DNA of 64,000 nucleotides from Bacillus horti (GCF_030813115.1 NZ_JAUSTY010000002.1:291958-355957), one strand, 5' to 3'. Counted from the stretch's first letter, positions 1 to 9,297 are shown. Notes: a model not told the origin generated them from the letters alone. Translations and numbers: made by a program.

Positions 1-248
1 AGGAGCTAGAGCAAACAAAGGCCGTTTTATATAATCAAATTAATGAGTCTAATGATCAGCCATATCAAGGGATGGAAAGATATATGCACGGTGTTATTTC
101 AGGTGTACATCGTAGTCCTGAGGAAACATTAAAGGCTATTGAAAATGTAACAAAAGAGGACATTCAGAACGTAGCACAAAAAATTCATTTTGATACGATC
201 TACTTCTTAACTACAGAAGAGGAGGGGCAGCATGATGCAGCAAATTAA
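1..248 (+). CDS. ymfF: YmfF-like M16 peptidase-family protein (3' end only)
   Basis: This is the C-terminal 81 residues of a gene that begins before the window; it reads open from base 3 to a TAA at 246-248. The tail (ERYMHGVISGVHRSPEE, then ENVTKEDIQNVAQKI) has the look of the second half of an M16 zinc-peptidase-like protein. The stop overlaps the start of the next M16 gene by 17 bp, so the two are translationally coupled. By synteny it is YmfF, the partner of YmfH, both annotated as associated with 5-aminopentanol modification of elongation factor P. The catalytic region lies outside the window. Confidence 0.75.
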   Translation, partial: ELEQTKAVLYNQINESNDQPYQGMERYMHGVISGVHRSPEETLKAIENVTKEDIQNVAQKIHFDTIYFLTTEEEGQHDAAN

Positions 249-1509
249 ATTCGATCAGCTTCAGGAAACCCTTTACTATGAAAGAATGGATAATGGCCTA
301 GAAGTGTACATCCTGCCAAAGCATGGATTTCACAAAACGTTTGCTACGTTTACGACAAAATATGGCTCTATAGATAATCACTTTATTCCACCGGGAAAGG
401 AAGAGGTCAGTGTGCCTGACGGGATTGCTCATTTCCTAGAGCATAAGATGTTTGAGGAGGAGGAGGGTGACATCTTCCATGACTTTAGTAAGCAGGGAGC
501 ACAAGCAAACGCGTTTACTAGCTTTGATCGAACCGCTTATTTGTTTTCCTCGACTGATCATGTGCAAAAGAACCTAGAAACGCTGTTAAATTTTGTGCAG
601 AGCCCTTACTTTACGGAAGAGAATGTTGAAAAAGAAAAGGGAATCATCGAACAAGAAATCCGAATGTACCAAGACAATCCGGACTGGAGAGCTTTTTTTG
701 GATTAATCCAAGCGATGTACCAACGCTTTCCTGTTCGTATTGATATTGCCGGTACGGTTGAGTCAATCTACAAAATCACAAAAGAAATGCTGTATGAGTG
801 CTATGAAACGTTCTACCACCCTAGCAATATGCTTCTTTTTGTTGTAGGTCAGGTAAAGCCTGATGAAGTATTGAGCTTAGTGAAGGAAAATCAGGCACAA
901 AAGCCATTTAAAGATAAAAGTGAAATTGCTAGGCTATTCGATAAGGAACCTTCTGCTGTTCACCAAACTCGACTTGAAATAGACCTTTCAGTAGAAACAC
1001 CTAAGTGTATGTTAGGATATAAAGAAACGTATTTAGGACTTCAAGGAAAAGAAATGCTTAAACAGGAAGTTACGACAGATCTGCTAATGGATATGCTTTT
1101 TGGGCAAAGCTCAAGCTTTTATCAAGAGCATTTAGAGAGTGGTTTGATAGACGATTCATTTGGCTCAGATTACACGCTAGAGCAGCATTATGGCTTCTCC
1201 ATGTTGGGTGGTAATACGAATAACCCTGATGAATTAATTGCAAAAGTTCAAGAATACGTCAAAGATATTCTTTCAAACGGAATGGATCAATTAGCGTTCG
1301 AACGCAGTCGAAAAAAGAAAATTGGTTCCTTCTTAAAGCAACTGAACTCTCCAGAATTTATTGCTAACCAATTTACACGATTTCAATTTAATGACATGAA
1401 TCTTTTTGATGTCATACCTGTTTTGGAGGAGATTACGTTTGAAGATATTTTAAATCGAACAAAAGAACATTTTCGTCCTGAACAATTTGCCGTTTGTATA
1501 GTGAAATAG
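232..1509 (+). CDS. ymfH: YmfH-like M16 family zinc peptidase
   Basis: A 425-residue M16 (pitrilysin/processing-peptidase) family protein. The inverted zinc motif HxxEH is intact at residues 67-71 (HFLEH), and the distal glutamate lies in the IIEQEIRMYQD segment near residue 142, so this is the catalytically competent partner of the upstream YmfF-like protein. Either ATG at 232 or 235 could start it, within the end of ymfF. The ymfF-ymfH-ymfI order matches B. subtilis, where the cluster is linked to elongation factor P modification; the peptidase substrate is not known to me. It is followed 65 bp later by ymfI. Confidence 0.9.
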   Translation: MMQQIKFDQLQETLYYERMDNGLEVYILPKHGFHKTFATFTTKYGSIDNHFIPPGKEEVSVPDGIAHFLEHKMFEEEEGDIFHDFSKQGAQANAFTSFDRTAYLFSSTDHVQKNLETLLNFVQSPYFTEENVEKEKGIIEQEIRMYQDNPDWRAFFGLIQAMYQRFPVRIDIAGTVESIYKITKEMLYECYETFYHPSNMLLFVVGQVKPDEVLSLVKENQAQKPFKDKSEIARLFDKEPSAVHQTRLEIDLSVETPKCMLGYKETYLGLQGKEMLKQEVTTDLLMDMLFGQSSSFYQEHLESGLIDDSFGSDYTLEQHYGFSMLGGNTNNPDELIAKVQEYVKDILSNGMDQLAFERSRKKKIGSFLKQLNSPEFIANQFTRFQFNDMNLFDVIPVLEEITFEDILNRTKEHFRPEQFAVCIVK

Positions 1510-1574
1510 GTTGCTTTTGCTGATAAGTTGTGCTTATTAAAGGATTTACAAGTCTAAAGTAGGTGGAGAATAAG

Positions 1575-2306
1575 GTGGGGGAACATACTGTATTAGTAAC
1601 CGGAGCAACTGGGGGAATAGGGGAAGCTGTAGCCTATCAGCTTGCTTCAGACGGCTATCATTTACAGCTCCATTACAATTTGAATCGAGAGAAAGCTTTG
1701 GAGATACAACGCACTATTATAGATAAATTCGATGTTGATGTACAAATATTACAGGCGGATTTAAGTACTTCAGCAGGCCCGTATCATTTACTCGAACAAT
1801 TAACACCAAAGCCAAGTATTTTGGTTCATAGCGCAGGTTTAGCTCACCATGCTTTATTTCAGGATGTAAGCTCTGAGGACTATGAACGCATGATCCAGCT
1901 TCATGTTACCTCTCCTTTTATTTTGACTCAGAAGCTGCTTCCTTCCTTACTCTCTCGTAAATGGGGTCGTATCATTTTTATCACGTCTATTTGGGCTGCA
2001 ACCGGTGCGGCAAACGAATCCTTGTACGCTATGGCAAAAGGAGGGATGACTTCTCTAATGAAGTCTCTAGCCTTAGAGCTTGGCCCTTCAGGAATTACAG
2101 TTAACGCAGTTGCACCAGGAGCTATTGATACGTCCATGAATCATGTGTTAAGTGAGGAAGAGCGTATTGAGATTTCATCTCAGATTCCTATTGGCCGCTT
2201 TGGAACTGCAGACGAGGTTGCTCATAGTGTAGCTTTTTTACTCCATGCTAAAAGTGCGTATATTACCGGTCAAACTCTTCAAATCAATGGTGGTTGGCAC
2301 ATGTAG
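1575..2306 (+). CDS. ymfI: Elongation factor P 5-aminopentanone reductase (SDR family)
   Basis: A short-chain dehydrogenase/reductase of 243 residues. The Rossmann nucleotide motif TGATGGIG is at residues 9-16 and the catalytic triad is S138, Y151 and K155 (YAMAK). In B. subtilis YmfI completes the 5-aminopentanol group on EF-P by reducing the ketone precursor. I chose the GTG at 1575 because AGGTGGAG (1561-1568) lies 6 bp ahead; an in-frame GTG at 1563 would lie inside that ribosome site. A generic FabG-like role cannot be excluded from sequence alone, but the ymfF-ymfH neighbourhood argues for the EF-P function. Confidence 0.85.
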   Translation: MGEHTVLVTGATGGIGEAVAYQLASDGYHLQLHYNLNREKALEIQRTIIDKFDVDVQILQADLSTSAGPYHLLEQLTPKPSILVHSAGLAHHALFQDVSSEDYERMIQLHVTSPFILTQKLLPSLLSRKWGRIIFITSIWAATGAANESLYAMAKGGMTSLMKSLALELGPSGITVNAVAPGAIDTSMNHVLSEEERIEISSQIPIGRFGTADEVAHSVAFLLHAKSAYITGQTLQINGGWHM

Positions 2307-2324
2307 GAAAAACAGTTGCATAAA

Positions 2325-2361
2325 AATTCCTTCATTGAACCATATTATACATGAAGGAATT
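2325..2361. repeat. Perfect 11-bp inverted repeat between ymfI and ymfJ
   Basis: AATTCCTTCAT at 2325-2335 is the exact reverse complement of ATGAAGGAATT at 2351-2361, with a 15-nt loop. There is no T tract on either side, so it is not a standard intrinsic terminator. It could stabilise or attenuate the transcript between ymfI and ymfJ. Confidence 0.6.
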
Positions 2362-2405
2362 CCATGTGAATTCGCCACTATATGCTAGATTGAGGAGGAT
2401 GACCA

Positions 2406-2663
2406 ATGTCTGTATTAGATAATTTTGATCAATGGAAGGATTTTCTTGCCGATCGACTGCACCAAGGAGAGCATGAAGGTATGGATGACCATGCAATTAA
2501 CGAGATTGCTTATCAAATTGGAGCGTATTTAGCGGAGCAGGTTGAACCTAAAAATGATGAGGAAAGACTCCTAAAAGAGCTTTGGGAGCGCGGAAATGAG
2601 CAAGAAAGACATGTTGTGGCAAACCTAATGGTAAAGCTTGTTCAAAGTGAAGGTACTCATTAA
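2406..2663 (+). CDS. ymfJ: DUF3243 family protein (YmfJ)
   Basis: An 85-residue acidic soluble protein (MSVLDNFDQWKDFLADRL) of the DUF3243 family, in its usual place between ymfI and ymfK. It is preceded by GAGGAGGATGACC, a strong ribosome site. No catalytic motif or membrane segment is visible and the function is unknown. It ends the first transcription unit: a strong intrinsic terminator follows 54 bp after the stop. Confidence 0.85.
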   Translation: MSVLDNFDQWKDFLADRLHQGEHEGMDDHAINEIAYQIGAYLAEQVEPKNDEERLLKELWERGNEQERHVVANLMVKLVQSEGTH

Positions 2664-2717
2664 GCTGTAGAAATGTAGCGCAAGTGAAGACTACATGATC
2701 GATAGCAATTAGTGATC

Positions 2718-2751
2718 AAACGCTCTTTCATAAAATGAAAGAGCGTTTTTT
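2718..2751 (+). terminator. Intrinsic terminator after ymfJ
   Basis: A 14-bp perfect stem AAACGCTCTTTCAT / ATGAAAGAGCGTTT (2718-2731 with 2735-2748) with a 3-nt loop, followed directly by a T run. Confidence 0.95.
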
Positions 2752-2913
2752 CCTCAAAACAATCTTTAAAACAAAATTTTTTCAAAAATTATAGCAGGAG
2801 GGTGAAATGGTGGTGTAGAATAATGTCGATAGGGTATTATTGTAAGAGCACTTTAGAATTAGGAAGCTGGACGTTATTTTACATTAGAAAATGATTTTGA
2901 AAGGAAGATGATT

Positions 2914-3711
2914 ATGACCAAAGATGTAAATCATCATCCACAGAAAAAGGAATGGTATCTCGAATATCAAATACATAAGAATCGCCCTGGACTACTTGGA
3001 GATATATCCTCTTTACTAGGAATGCTACAAATAAACATTAATTCAATTAATGGTGTTGATGTGGATCGCAGAGGGATGCTTCTGCAAAGCGATGATGATG
3101 ATCGAATTGAGCTTTTGCAAAACTTGCTTGAACGTGTAAACAATATTACTGTGACTAAGCTAAGACACCCTCGCATAAGAGATCGACTTGCAGTTAGACA
3201 CGGAAAATATATTGAACGTGATGAAGATGATAAGAAAACCTTTCGCTTTGTTCGGGACGAATTGGGTATTTTAGTTGATTTTTTAGGAGAAATTTTTAAG
3301 AAGGAAGGTCATCAATTAGTCGGTATAAGAGGCATGCCACGCGTAGGGAAAACAGAATCCATTGTTGCTTCAAGTGTTTGTGCTAACAAACGTTGGTCGT
3401 TTGTATCTTCTACATTACTTAGACAAACTGTAAGAAATCAAATGGCAGATGATGAGCTATCTCCTGATCATGTTTTTATTATTGATGGAATTGTATCTGC
3501 GTTACGATCTACTGAAAAGCATCATATTTTAGTTCGTGATGTTATGCGTTTACCTGCTACGAAAGTGATTGAGCACCCCGATATTTTTGTACGAGAAACA
3601 GAGTTCACCATTGATGATTTTGATTATATTATTGAGTTAAGGAATAATCCTGAAGAGGAAATTGAATACGAGGCGATGAATCGGAATTTTTCTAGTTTTG
3701 ATATGAATTAG
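2914..3711 (+). CDS. ymfK: DUF3388 family protein (YmfK) with ACT-like N-terminus and P-loop-like motif
   Basis: A 265-residue protein placed as YmfK. The N-terminal ~75 residues (NRPGLLGDISSLLGML) look like an ACT-type ligand-binding fold. The middle carries GMPRVGKTES near residue 145, a Walker A-like GxxxxGKT sequence, but I see no clear Walker B or other ATPase motif. Start is ATG 2914, 6 bp after GGAAG; an upstream in-frame ATG at 2908 abuts that ribosome site. The stop lies 14 bp from the RodZ-like gene start, so the two are co-transcribed. The biochemical role is unknown. Confidence 0.8.
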   Translation: MTKDVNHHPQKKEWYLEYQIHKNRPGLLGDISSLLGMLQININSINGVDVDRRGMLLQSDDDDRIELLQNLLERVNNITVTKLRHPRIRDRLAVRHGKYIERDEDDKKTFRFVRDELGILVDFLGEIFKKEGHQLVGIRGMPRVGKTESIVASSVCANKRWSFVSSTLLRQTVRNQMADDELSPDHVFIIDGIVSALRSTEKHHILVRDVMRLPATKVIEHPDIFVRETEFTIDDFDYIIELRNNPEEEIEYEAMNRNFSSFDMN

Positions 3712-3725
3712 CGGAGGTGAACGGG

Positions 3726-4640
3726 TTGTCTGAGTTAGGAAAGCTATTGAAGCAAAAGCGGCTGGAGCAGGATATCTCTATGGAGAAGCTTCAGGAAGAA
3801 ACAAAAATTAGAAAACGATATATCGAAGCGATTGAACAGGGCGAATATAATATTTTACCTGGGCAATTTTATGCCCGTGCGTTTATAAAAAGCTATGCTG
3901 AAGCCGTTGGGTTAAATCCCGAGGAAATTTTGCAGGAGTATGCCAAGGAGGTTCCTCAGATTCCCACAGGACCTATCGAACCGGTGCCATCAAGAAGGAC
4001 GAAAAATATTAAAACACGTTCACCGATCGTCGGAAAATGGACATCTAGGATACTTTTCTATGCTTTTGCTATAATGGTGTTTTTTGTTGTGTATTTAGTG
4101 CTCGTAAATTTAAATATTTTTGGTGATGATCCGAATCAAACTCAGGATCCAAATACGGCTGGTCCTGGTATTGATGGTAACGTAGGTGAAAATACTCCTC
4201 CACCAGGCTTAGGAGGTAACGGTGGGAATGGAGATAATAATGGAAATGGCTCTTCAGATGATGGTCCAGATGAAATAGATGAAGTGGAAGAGCTAGAGCC
4301 TGAATGGACGTATGTAGGGACGGAAAATAGAACATCGACTTATCGCTATGAGAATGCGGATGAAATGAACGTAACGGTAAGAGCGGTCAATGGGAATATA
4401 TGGATGGAAATAACAGATGATGAAAGTGGAGAAAAAATTGCAACGAACTTTACTGTAGCTAATCAGCAGGAAGAAACATGGGATTTATCTGAGTATAATG
4501 TAGTAGATTTTCGTTTTGGAAACACGGCTTCTGTTGAGTTATTAATTAACGGAGAGGTCGTAGATTTGTCAGATATCCCGAATAGGGGAACTTCAATTAA
4601 CCTTATCATTGAGTTTGTTTCCTCTTCAACAGATGAATAA
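3726..4640 (+). CDS. ymfM: RodZ-like cytoskeletal/cell-shape protein (YmfM)
   Basis: About 304 residues with the RodZ architecture: an N-terminal Cro/CI-like helix-turn-helix (ELGKLLKQKRLEQDISMEKL, residues ~2-70), a basic stretch ending in TRSPIVGKWTSR, one transmembrane helix near 105-127, then a very acidic, Gly/Asn-rich linker and a DUF4115 beta domain (about 200-300) outside the membrane. RodZ links MreB filaments to the wall-elongation machinery. Start is TTG 3726, spaced 6 bp from GGAGGTG; an upstream GTG at 3717 overlaps that ribosome site. The linker is rich in Asp/Glu, as is common for extracellular segments of alkaliphiles. Confidence 0.85.
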   Translation: MSELGKLLKQKRLEQDISMEKLQEETKIRKRYIEAIEQGEYNILPGQFYARAFIKSYAEAVGLNPEEILQEYAKEVPQIPTGPIEPVPSRRTKNIKTRSPIVGKWTSRILFYAFAIMVFFVVYLVLVNLNIFGDDPNQTQDPNTAGPGIDGNVGENTPPPGLGGNGGNGDNNGNGSSDDGPDEIDEVEELEPEWTYVGTENRTSTYRYENADEMNVTVRAVNGNIWMEITDDESGEKIATNFTVANQQEETWDLSEYNVVDFRFGNTASVELLINGEVVDLSDIPNRGTSINLIIEFVSSSTDE

Positions 4641-4800
4641 CACCAGAGGATTTTAACTACTCAAGATAATTATTGAGAATCATGGAGGGTTAAATGGATA
4701 GAGAAGAATATCATGATTAGGTAGAGGTTCTCTGCCTAATCTGTACATAGATTTGATAAAGAATACTTTAAACAAAGAACTAAAGGGAGCTGAGAAGAAT

Positions 4801-5292
4801 ATGGCAAAGGATAATTCGTTTGATATCGTTTCTGAGATCAATCTACAAGAGGTGGATAATGCTATTCAGCAAACGAAAAAAGAAATTGAAAATCGTTATG
4901 ATTTTAAGGGCAGTAAGAGTGAGCTGAAAAGAGATGAGCAAAAGCTCACCATTACATCTGAGGACGAATATAAAATTAACAGTGTAGTCGACATTTTACA
5001 ATCCAAATTGATTAAAAGACAGGTATCCATAAAAGCATTACATTATGGGAAGGTTGAACCTGCTTCAGGGGGTATGGCAAGACAGCAAATTGACCTAGTA
5101 CAAGGAATTGATCAGGATCGGGCGAAGAAAATCACCAAGCTTGTTAAAGAATCTAAAATAAAGGTACAGGTGCAAATACAGGGTGAACAGTTAAGAGTGA
5201 GTGGAAAAAATAGAGATGACTTGCAGCAGGTTATGCAAATGATTCGAGAATCGGATCTAGATATTCCTGTTCAATTCGTGAACTATAGATAA
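4801..5292 (+). CDS. YajQ family nucleotide-binding protein
   Basis: A 163-residue YajQ/UPF0234 protein ([34 protein letters not shown]), exactly the family length when started at ATG 4801. Sixteen extra in-frame codons upstream have no ribosome site or family similarity. YajQ proteins have two ferredoxin-like domains and bind nucleotides or RNA; some Gram-negative members bind cyclic-di-GMP, but a role here is not established. It stands alone between ymfM and pgsA and is closed by its own terminator. Confidence 0.9.
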   Translation: MAKDNSFDIVSEINLQEVDNAIQQTKKEIENRYDFKGSKSELKRDEQKLTITSEDEYKINSVVDILQSKLIKRQVSIKALHYGKVEPASGGMARQQIDLVQGIDQDRAKKITKLVKESKIKVQVQIQGEQLRVSGKNRDDLQQVMQMIRESDLDIPVQFVNYR

Positions 5293-5306
5293 ACCAATAG
5301 CTTATC

Positions 5307-5372
5307 GACCCTTTTAAATGTTAATGGCCATGAATTACATGGAGATTGACAAGCTAAAGGGTCTATTTTTTT
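5307..5372 (+). terminator. Branched intrinsic terminator after the yajQ-like gene
   Basis: Outer stem GACCCTTT (5307-5314) with AAAGGGTC (5356-5363) encloses an inner CCATG-AATTA-CATGG hairpin and is followed by TATTTTTTT. Confidence 0.8.
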
Positions 5373-5392
5373 GAAACGGAAAAAGCTCATTT

Positions 5393-5422
5393 TTGACACT
5401 GCTAGCGCTGATATATTATACT
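5393..5422 (+). promoter_or_regulatory. Sigma-A promoter of pgsA
   Basis: A perfect -35 TTGACA (5393-5398), an 18-bp spacer and -10 TATACT (5417-5422), 43 bp before the pgsA start. Confidence 0.75.
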
Positions 5423-5464
5423 GAAAAGAGTAGTGTCGCGAGCTTACTATTGGAGGAACGTTGA

Positions 5465-6055
5465 ATGAATTTAGCAAACAGAATAACTTTGGCACGGATT
5501 TTTTTAGTCCCAATTATCATGTTTTTTTTGTTAGTGAGGTTTGATTGGGGGCAGTTTACGTTTGCTGATGTTACTCTTACATACTCTGAAATCTTGGCTA
5601 CACTCATCTTTATTTTAGCAGCTAGTACTGATGGTCTAGATGGGTATATCGCTAGAAAAAGAAATATGGTTACAAACCTTGGGAAATTTTTAGACCCCTT
5701 AGCAGATAAGCTGTTAATTACGGCAGCTTTAATTTCCTTGGTAGAGCTTGGAAGTGTAGCAGCATGGATGGCTATTCTGATTATTAGCCGAGAATTTGCT
5801 GTTACTGGTTTACGGTTGGTTGCTGCTGCAGATGGGCAGGTTATTGCGGCAAGTAACATGGGAAAGCTTAAAACAATTATTCAAATTGTTGCGATATGTG
5901 CCGTTATGCTGAATAATTTTCCTTTTGGATTAATCAATATTCCTTTTGATTCGTTTGCGATGTGGATAGCTGTTCTGATTACGATGATTTCAGGTGTAGA
6001 TTATTTTATTAAAAACAAAAATGTTATTCAATTCAAAACATCTGTGCATAAATAA
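5465..6055 (+). CDS. pgsA: CDP-diacylglycerol--glycerol-3-phosphate 3-phosphatidyltransferase
   Basis: A 196-residue integral membrane enzyme that makes phosphatidylglycerol phosphate, the committed step to phosphatidylglycerol and cardiolipin. The CDP-alcohol phosphotransferase signature is complete: D56-G57, A63-R64, G73, D77 and D81. Several hydrophobic helices follow. It has its own promoter 43 bp upstream, a GGAGG ribosome site and a terminator, so it is probably monocistronic. Confidence 0.95.
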   Translation: MNLANRITLARIFLVPIIMFFLLVRFDWGQFTFADVTLTYSEILATLIFILAASTDGLDGYIARKRNMVTNLGKFLDPLADKLLITAALISLVELGSVAAWMAILIISREFAVTGLRLVAAADGQVIAASNMGKLKTIIQIVAICAVMLNNFPFGLINIPFDSFAMWIAVLITMISGVDYFIKNKNVIQFKTSVHK

Positions 6056-6068
6056 TCTGTATAGTCTT

Positions 6069-6103
6069 AAAGCAGAAAGGAACTTTCTTCTTTCTGCTTT
6101 TTT
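6069..6103 (+). terminator. Intrinsic terminator between pgsA and cinA
   Basis: AAAGCAGAAAG (6069-6079) pairs with CTTTCTGCTTT (6090-6100), followed by a T run. It ends only 16 bp before the cinA start. Confidence 0.85.
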
Positions 6104-6118
6104 CAGAGGGTGATGATG

Positions 6119-7360
6119 ATGAGAGCCGAAATTATTGCAATAGGCACGGAGCTACTATTAGGACAGATAGTCAACACAAATGCTCAGTTTTTATCTGAGC
6201 AGCTAGCCGCTTTGGGAATCCCTGTGTATTATCATAGCGTAGTAGGGGACAACCCGGAACGTTTGAAAAAACAAATCGAGATATCCGCTGAGAGATCTAG
6301 CCTACTCATTTTTACCGGTGGTCTTGGTCCTACGAAGGATGATTTAACGAAGGAAACGTTAGCAGAGTTTGTCAACCGGAAGCTTGTTTTGGATGAAGCA
6401 GCCATGAACTCCATTACTCAATTTTTCTCTGAACGAAATGTCACCATGACTGAAAATAACAAACGTCAGGCGATTGTTTTAGAGGGCTCTCATGTTTTGC
6501 ACAATGAAACAGGACTTGCTCCAGGGATGGCTTTCCAGGAGGATGAGACGTTGTATATGCTTTTACCTGGACCTCCTAAGGAACTAAGACCTATGTTTAT
6601 CCATTTTGGGATACCTTATCTTAGTACTTTTCTCCCGGAGAAAAAAGTAGTACATTCGAAGGTTATGCGCTTTTGTGGAATAGGTGAGTCTGCACTGGAA
6701 ACGGAGTTATTAGATCTAATTGACCAGCAAACTAGCCCAACAATAGCTCCTTTAGCTAAAGATGGGGAAGTAACTCTGCGTTTAACCAGTTATGCAAAGA
6801 GTGTGTCAGAGGCCGAACAAGAAATGGAGGAGCTTGTAGCTGAAATTCAGTCAAGAGTGGGACCATTTTTATATGGCTGGAATGAGGAATCCCTGGAGCA
6901 GGTGGCTGTGAACAAGCTTCAGGTTAAAGGATACACTGTTGCCTTTGCCGAAAGCTGTACGGGAGGCTTACTAAGTTCCTTTATTACTCGAGCTGAGGGA
7001 GCCTCTAAGGTTTTTCAAGGCTCAGTGGTATGTTATTCAAATGAGATTAAGAATCGTCAGTTAAATGTTCCGCAGATCGTTTTAGATAAAGAGGGAGCGG
7101 TGAGCGAGAAGACAGCTTCCATTATGGCTCAGGAAATCCGCAAGCTTTATCATTCTGATGTTGGGATTTCTATTACTGGAGTAGCGGGACCTACGACACA
7201 GGAAGATAAGCCAATTGGCCTAGTTTTTGTAGGCTTTGCTTTGCCAGATCGTACCTTTGTAAAAGAGCTACGTTTGGGAGGACAAAGGGACTCTATTCAG
7301 ATTCGTGCAGCCAAACAAGCGTTGTACACCCTTATTCGTGAACTAGATAGCGAACAGTAG
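6119..7360 (+). CDS. cinA: CinA family competence/damage-inducible protein
   Basis: About 413 residues in two parts: an N-terminal MoCF/COG1058 domain (AIGTELLLGQIVNTNAQFLS, TGGLGPTKDD) and a C-terminal CinA amidohydrolase domain with AESCTGG near residues 276-282 holding the presumed catalytic serine. Such C-terminal domains deamidate nicotinamide mononucleotide. The start is one of three consecutive ATGs (6113, 6116, 6119); 6119 gives the best spacing from AGAGGG. In many Gram-positives cinA and recA are co-transcribed, but here a helicase gene and a terminator separate them. Confidence 0.9.
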   Translation: MRAEIIAIGTELLLGQIVNTNAQFLSEQLAALGIPVYYHSVVGDNPERLKKQIEISAERSSLLIFTGGLGPTKDDLTKETLAEFVNRKLVLDEAAMNSITQFFSERNVTMTENNKRQAIVLEGSHVLHNETGLAPGMAFQEDETLYMLLPGPPKELRPMFIHFGIPYLSTFLPEKKVVHSKVMRFCGIGESALETELLDLIDQQTSPTIAPLAKDGEVTLRLTSYAKSVSEAEQEMEELVAEIQSRVGPFLYGWNEESLEQVAVNKLQVKGYTVAFAESCTGGLLSSFITRAEGASKVFQGSVVCYSNEIKNRQLNVPQIVLDKEGAVSEKTASIMAQEIRKLYHSDVGISITGVAGPTTQEDKPIGLVFVGFALPDRTFVKELRLGGQRDSIQIRAAKQALYTLIRELDSEQ

Positions 7361-7474
7361 TAATGGATTTATGTCGGTCATTTCCCTTAATAAAGAAGGT
7401 CTTGAGGAAGAAACGCCCTTGAAGATACGTGGCGTTGATACAGGAAAAGAAAGATAGAAGGTGGAACAGAATAT

Positions 7475-9094
7475 ATGTCTAATTTTACAGATTTCAACTT
7501 ACAGCAGCAGGTTATTAAAGCGATTAATGATATGGGCTTTGAAGAGCCATCTCCAATTCAGGAAACATGTATTCCTGCTATTTTAGAAGGAGGAGATGTT
7601 GTTGGCCAAGCGCAAACAGGGACAGGAAAAACAGCAGCATTTGGTATTCCCGTAATTGAAAAAACGACTCACTCTTCTAAAGTACAGGCGTTAATCCTTA
7701 CTCCAACTAGGGAGCTTGCTATTCAAGTATCTGGTGAGCTTAAGAAAATTGCTAAATATAAAAGAACGCGTACACTGCCTATCTATGGAGGACAATCCAT
7801 TGGCCACCAAATCAGGGCGTTAAAGCAGGGAGTGCACGTGGTCATTGGAACACCTGGACGTGTTTTAGATCATATCCGTAGACGGACACTTGATTTAAGT
7901 GATGTCAAAATGCTTGTCCTAGATGAAGCGGATGAAATGCTAGACATGGGCTTCATTGATGATATCGAAATGATATTGAAGCAGGTCAATCGTGAGAGAC
8001 AAACATTATTATTCTCTGCAACAATGCCTCCAGAAATTAAAAAGCTATCACATCGTTATATGCAAGAGCCGAAGTATGTTTCTATTAGCCATAATGAAGT
8101 TGTTGCTCCATTAATTGATCAGTTTTACTATAAGGTTTTAGAACGGAATAAACTAGAAAGCCTTTGCCGTGTATTAGATAGTCAGGAAATTGATTTAGGG
8201 ATTATTTTCTGTCGGACAAAGCGTGGTGTTGATGAACTATCTGAGCACTTGCAAGCTCGAGGCTATTTAACAGATGGTTTACATGGAGATCTTTCCCAAG
8301 CACAGCGGGATAAAGTGATGAAGGCGTTTAGAGATTCAACGATTGAGTTCTTAATTGCTACAGATGTAGCAGCTAGAGGAATAGATGTTGAAAATGTCTC
8401 TCACGTTATTAACTATGATATTCCTCAGGATCCGGAAAGCTACGTTCATCGGATTGGGAGAACAGGACGTGCAGGTCGTAAAGGTTTAGCGATTACACTG
8501 GTTACTCCAAGAGAGATGACACATTTGCGTTCAATTGAAAACAAGATTAATCATCCTTTGCAGCCTAGAGATTTACCTAGCCTTGAAGAGATTACCGGAA
8601 AACAGCAGGAAAATTGGAAGCGCCAGATTGTTGAGCAGCTTCAGAATAATGAACATTATGATTTGTTCGAGCAAATGCTAGATGAATTGACAGATGAGCA
8701 TGAGCCACGTCAAATTGCTAAGGCTTTAATGTCTATGGTCTTTAGTCAGCACCTTCCGGCAAGTGATGAGGATGTGTATGACTTCGGTGAAACGGGAGCC
8801 TCTAAAGGTATGGTTCGTTTCTTTATGAATGTTGGTCGCAATATTAACATGAATCCAAAGAGCCTTGCTGAAGAAATCTCAGACTTAGTCGGAATCTCTG
8901 GAAAGTTAATTGGTCGGATTGATATCTTTGAGAAGTTTACCTTTATTGAGATTCCTGAGGATGTAGCTCCATTTGTCTATGAAGCATTAAAGCATTCCAG
9001 AATTCATGGGGCACGAGTGAAAATGGAGCCTGCGAAGCCTAGGCCTCCAAGAGAAAGACGGGAATATACACCGGCTTCGAAAAAAAGAGAATAA
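7475..9094 (+). CDS. DEAD-box ATP-dependent RNA helicase with DbpA-like RNA-binding domain
   Basis: A 539-residue helicase with all core motifs: Q motif (SPIQ), Walker A AQTGTGKT near 46-53, PTREL, TPGR, DEAD at 150-153, SAT, ARGID and HRIGRTGRAG. Residues ~455-530 form a DbpA/CsdA-type RNA-binding domain (MVRFFMNVGRNINMNPKSLA), followed by a short basic tail. This pattern points to a role in ribosome assembly or mRNA turnover with RNase Y, encoded 2.4 kb downstream. B. subtilis has pbpX rather than a helicase near recA. It is followed by a terminator and then recA. Confidence 0.9.
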   Translation: MSNFTDFNLQQQVIKAINDMGFEEPSPIQETCIPAILEGGDVVGQAQTGTGKTAAFGIPVIEKTTHSSKVQALILTPTRELAIQVSGELKKIAKYKRTRTLPIYGGQSIGHQIRALKQGVHVVIGTPGRVLDHIRRRTLDLSDVKMLVLDEADEMLDMGFIDDIEMILKQVNRERQTLLFSATMPPEIKKLSHRYMQEPKYVSISHNEVVAPLIDQFYYKVLERNKLESLCRVLDSQEIDLGIIFCRTKRGVDELSEHLQARGYLTDGLHGDLSQAQRDKVMKAFRDSTIEFLIATDVAARGIDVENVSHVINYDIPQDPESYVHRIGRTGRAGRKGLAITLVTPREMTHLRSIENKINHPLQPRDLPSLEEITGKQQENWKRQIVEQLQNNEHYDLFEQMLDELTDEHEPRQIAKALMSMVFSQHLPASDEDVYDFGETGASKGMVRFFMNVGRNINMNPKSLAEEISDLVGISGKLIGRIDIFEKFTFIEIPEDVAPFVYEALKHSRIHGARVKMEPAKPRPPRERREYTPASKKRE

Positions 9095-9136
9095 ATGTTC
9101 GTAAAATCTATTGGCAAACGATAAAAAAAAGAGTAT

Positions 9137-9185
9137 GATAAGAGTATGTTAAAGCGAAGTGCTTGAACGTACTCTTATTCTTTTT
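9137..9185 (+). terminator. Intrinsic terminator after the DEAD-box helicase gene
   Basis: Long hairpin: GATAAGAGTATGTT (9137-9150) pairs with AACGTACTCTTATTC (9166-9180), extended by AAGC/GCTT, then TTTTT. Confidence 0.85.
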
Positions 9186-9297
9186 AGCAACATGATGTTT
9201 AAGAGATAAGTGGATATAGTGTGTAGCTTCAAGCAGAAATGCTGTTAAAAATAGCTGTAAAAAATAAAAAGAATCTTAATTTAAGGAGAGTTGTCAC

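Noticed and set aside
1928..2137. Open minus-strand frame within ymfI
   Set aside because: Antisense shadow with no ribosome site and no recognisable protein; ymfI on the plus strand is clear.
9137..9185. Possible LexA box at GAACGTACTCTT before recA
   Set aside because: Only one GAAC half-site; the stretch is better explained as the 3' arm of the helicase terminator.
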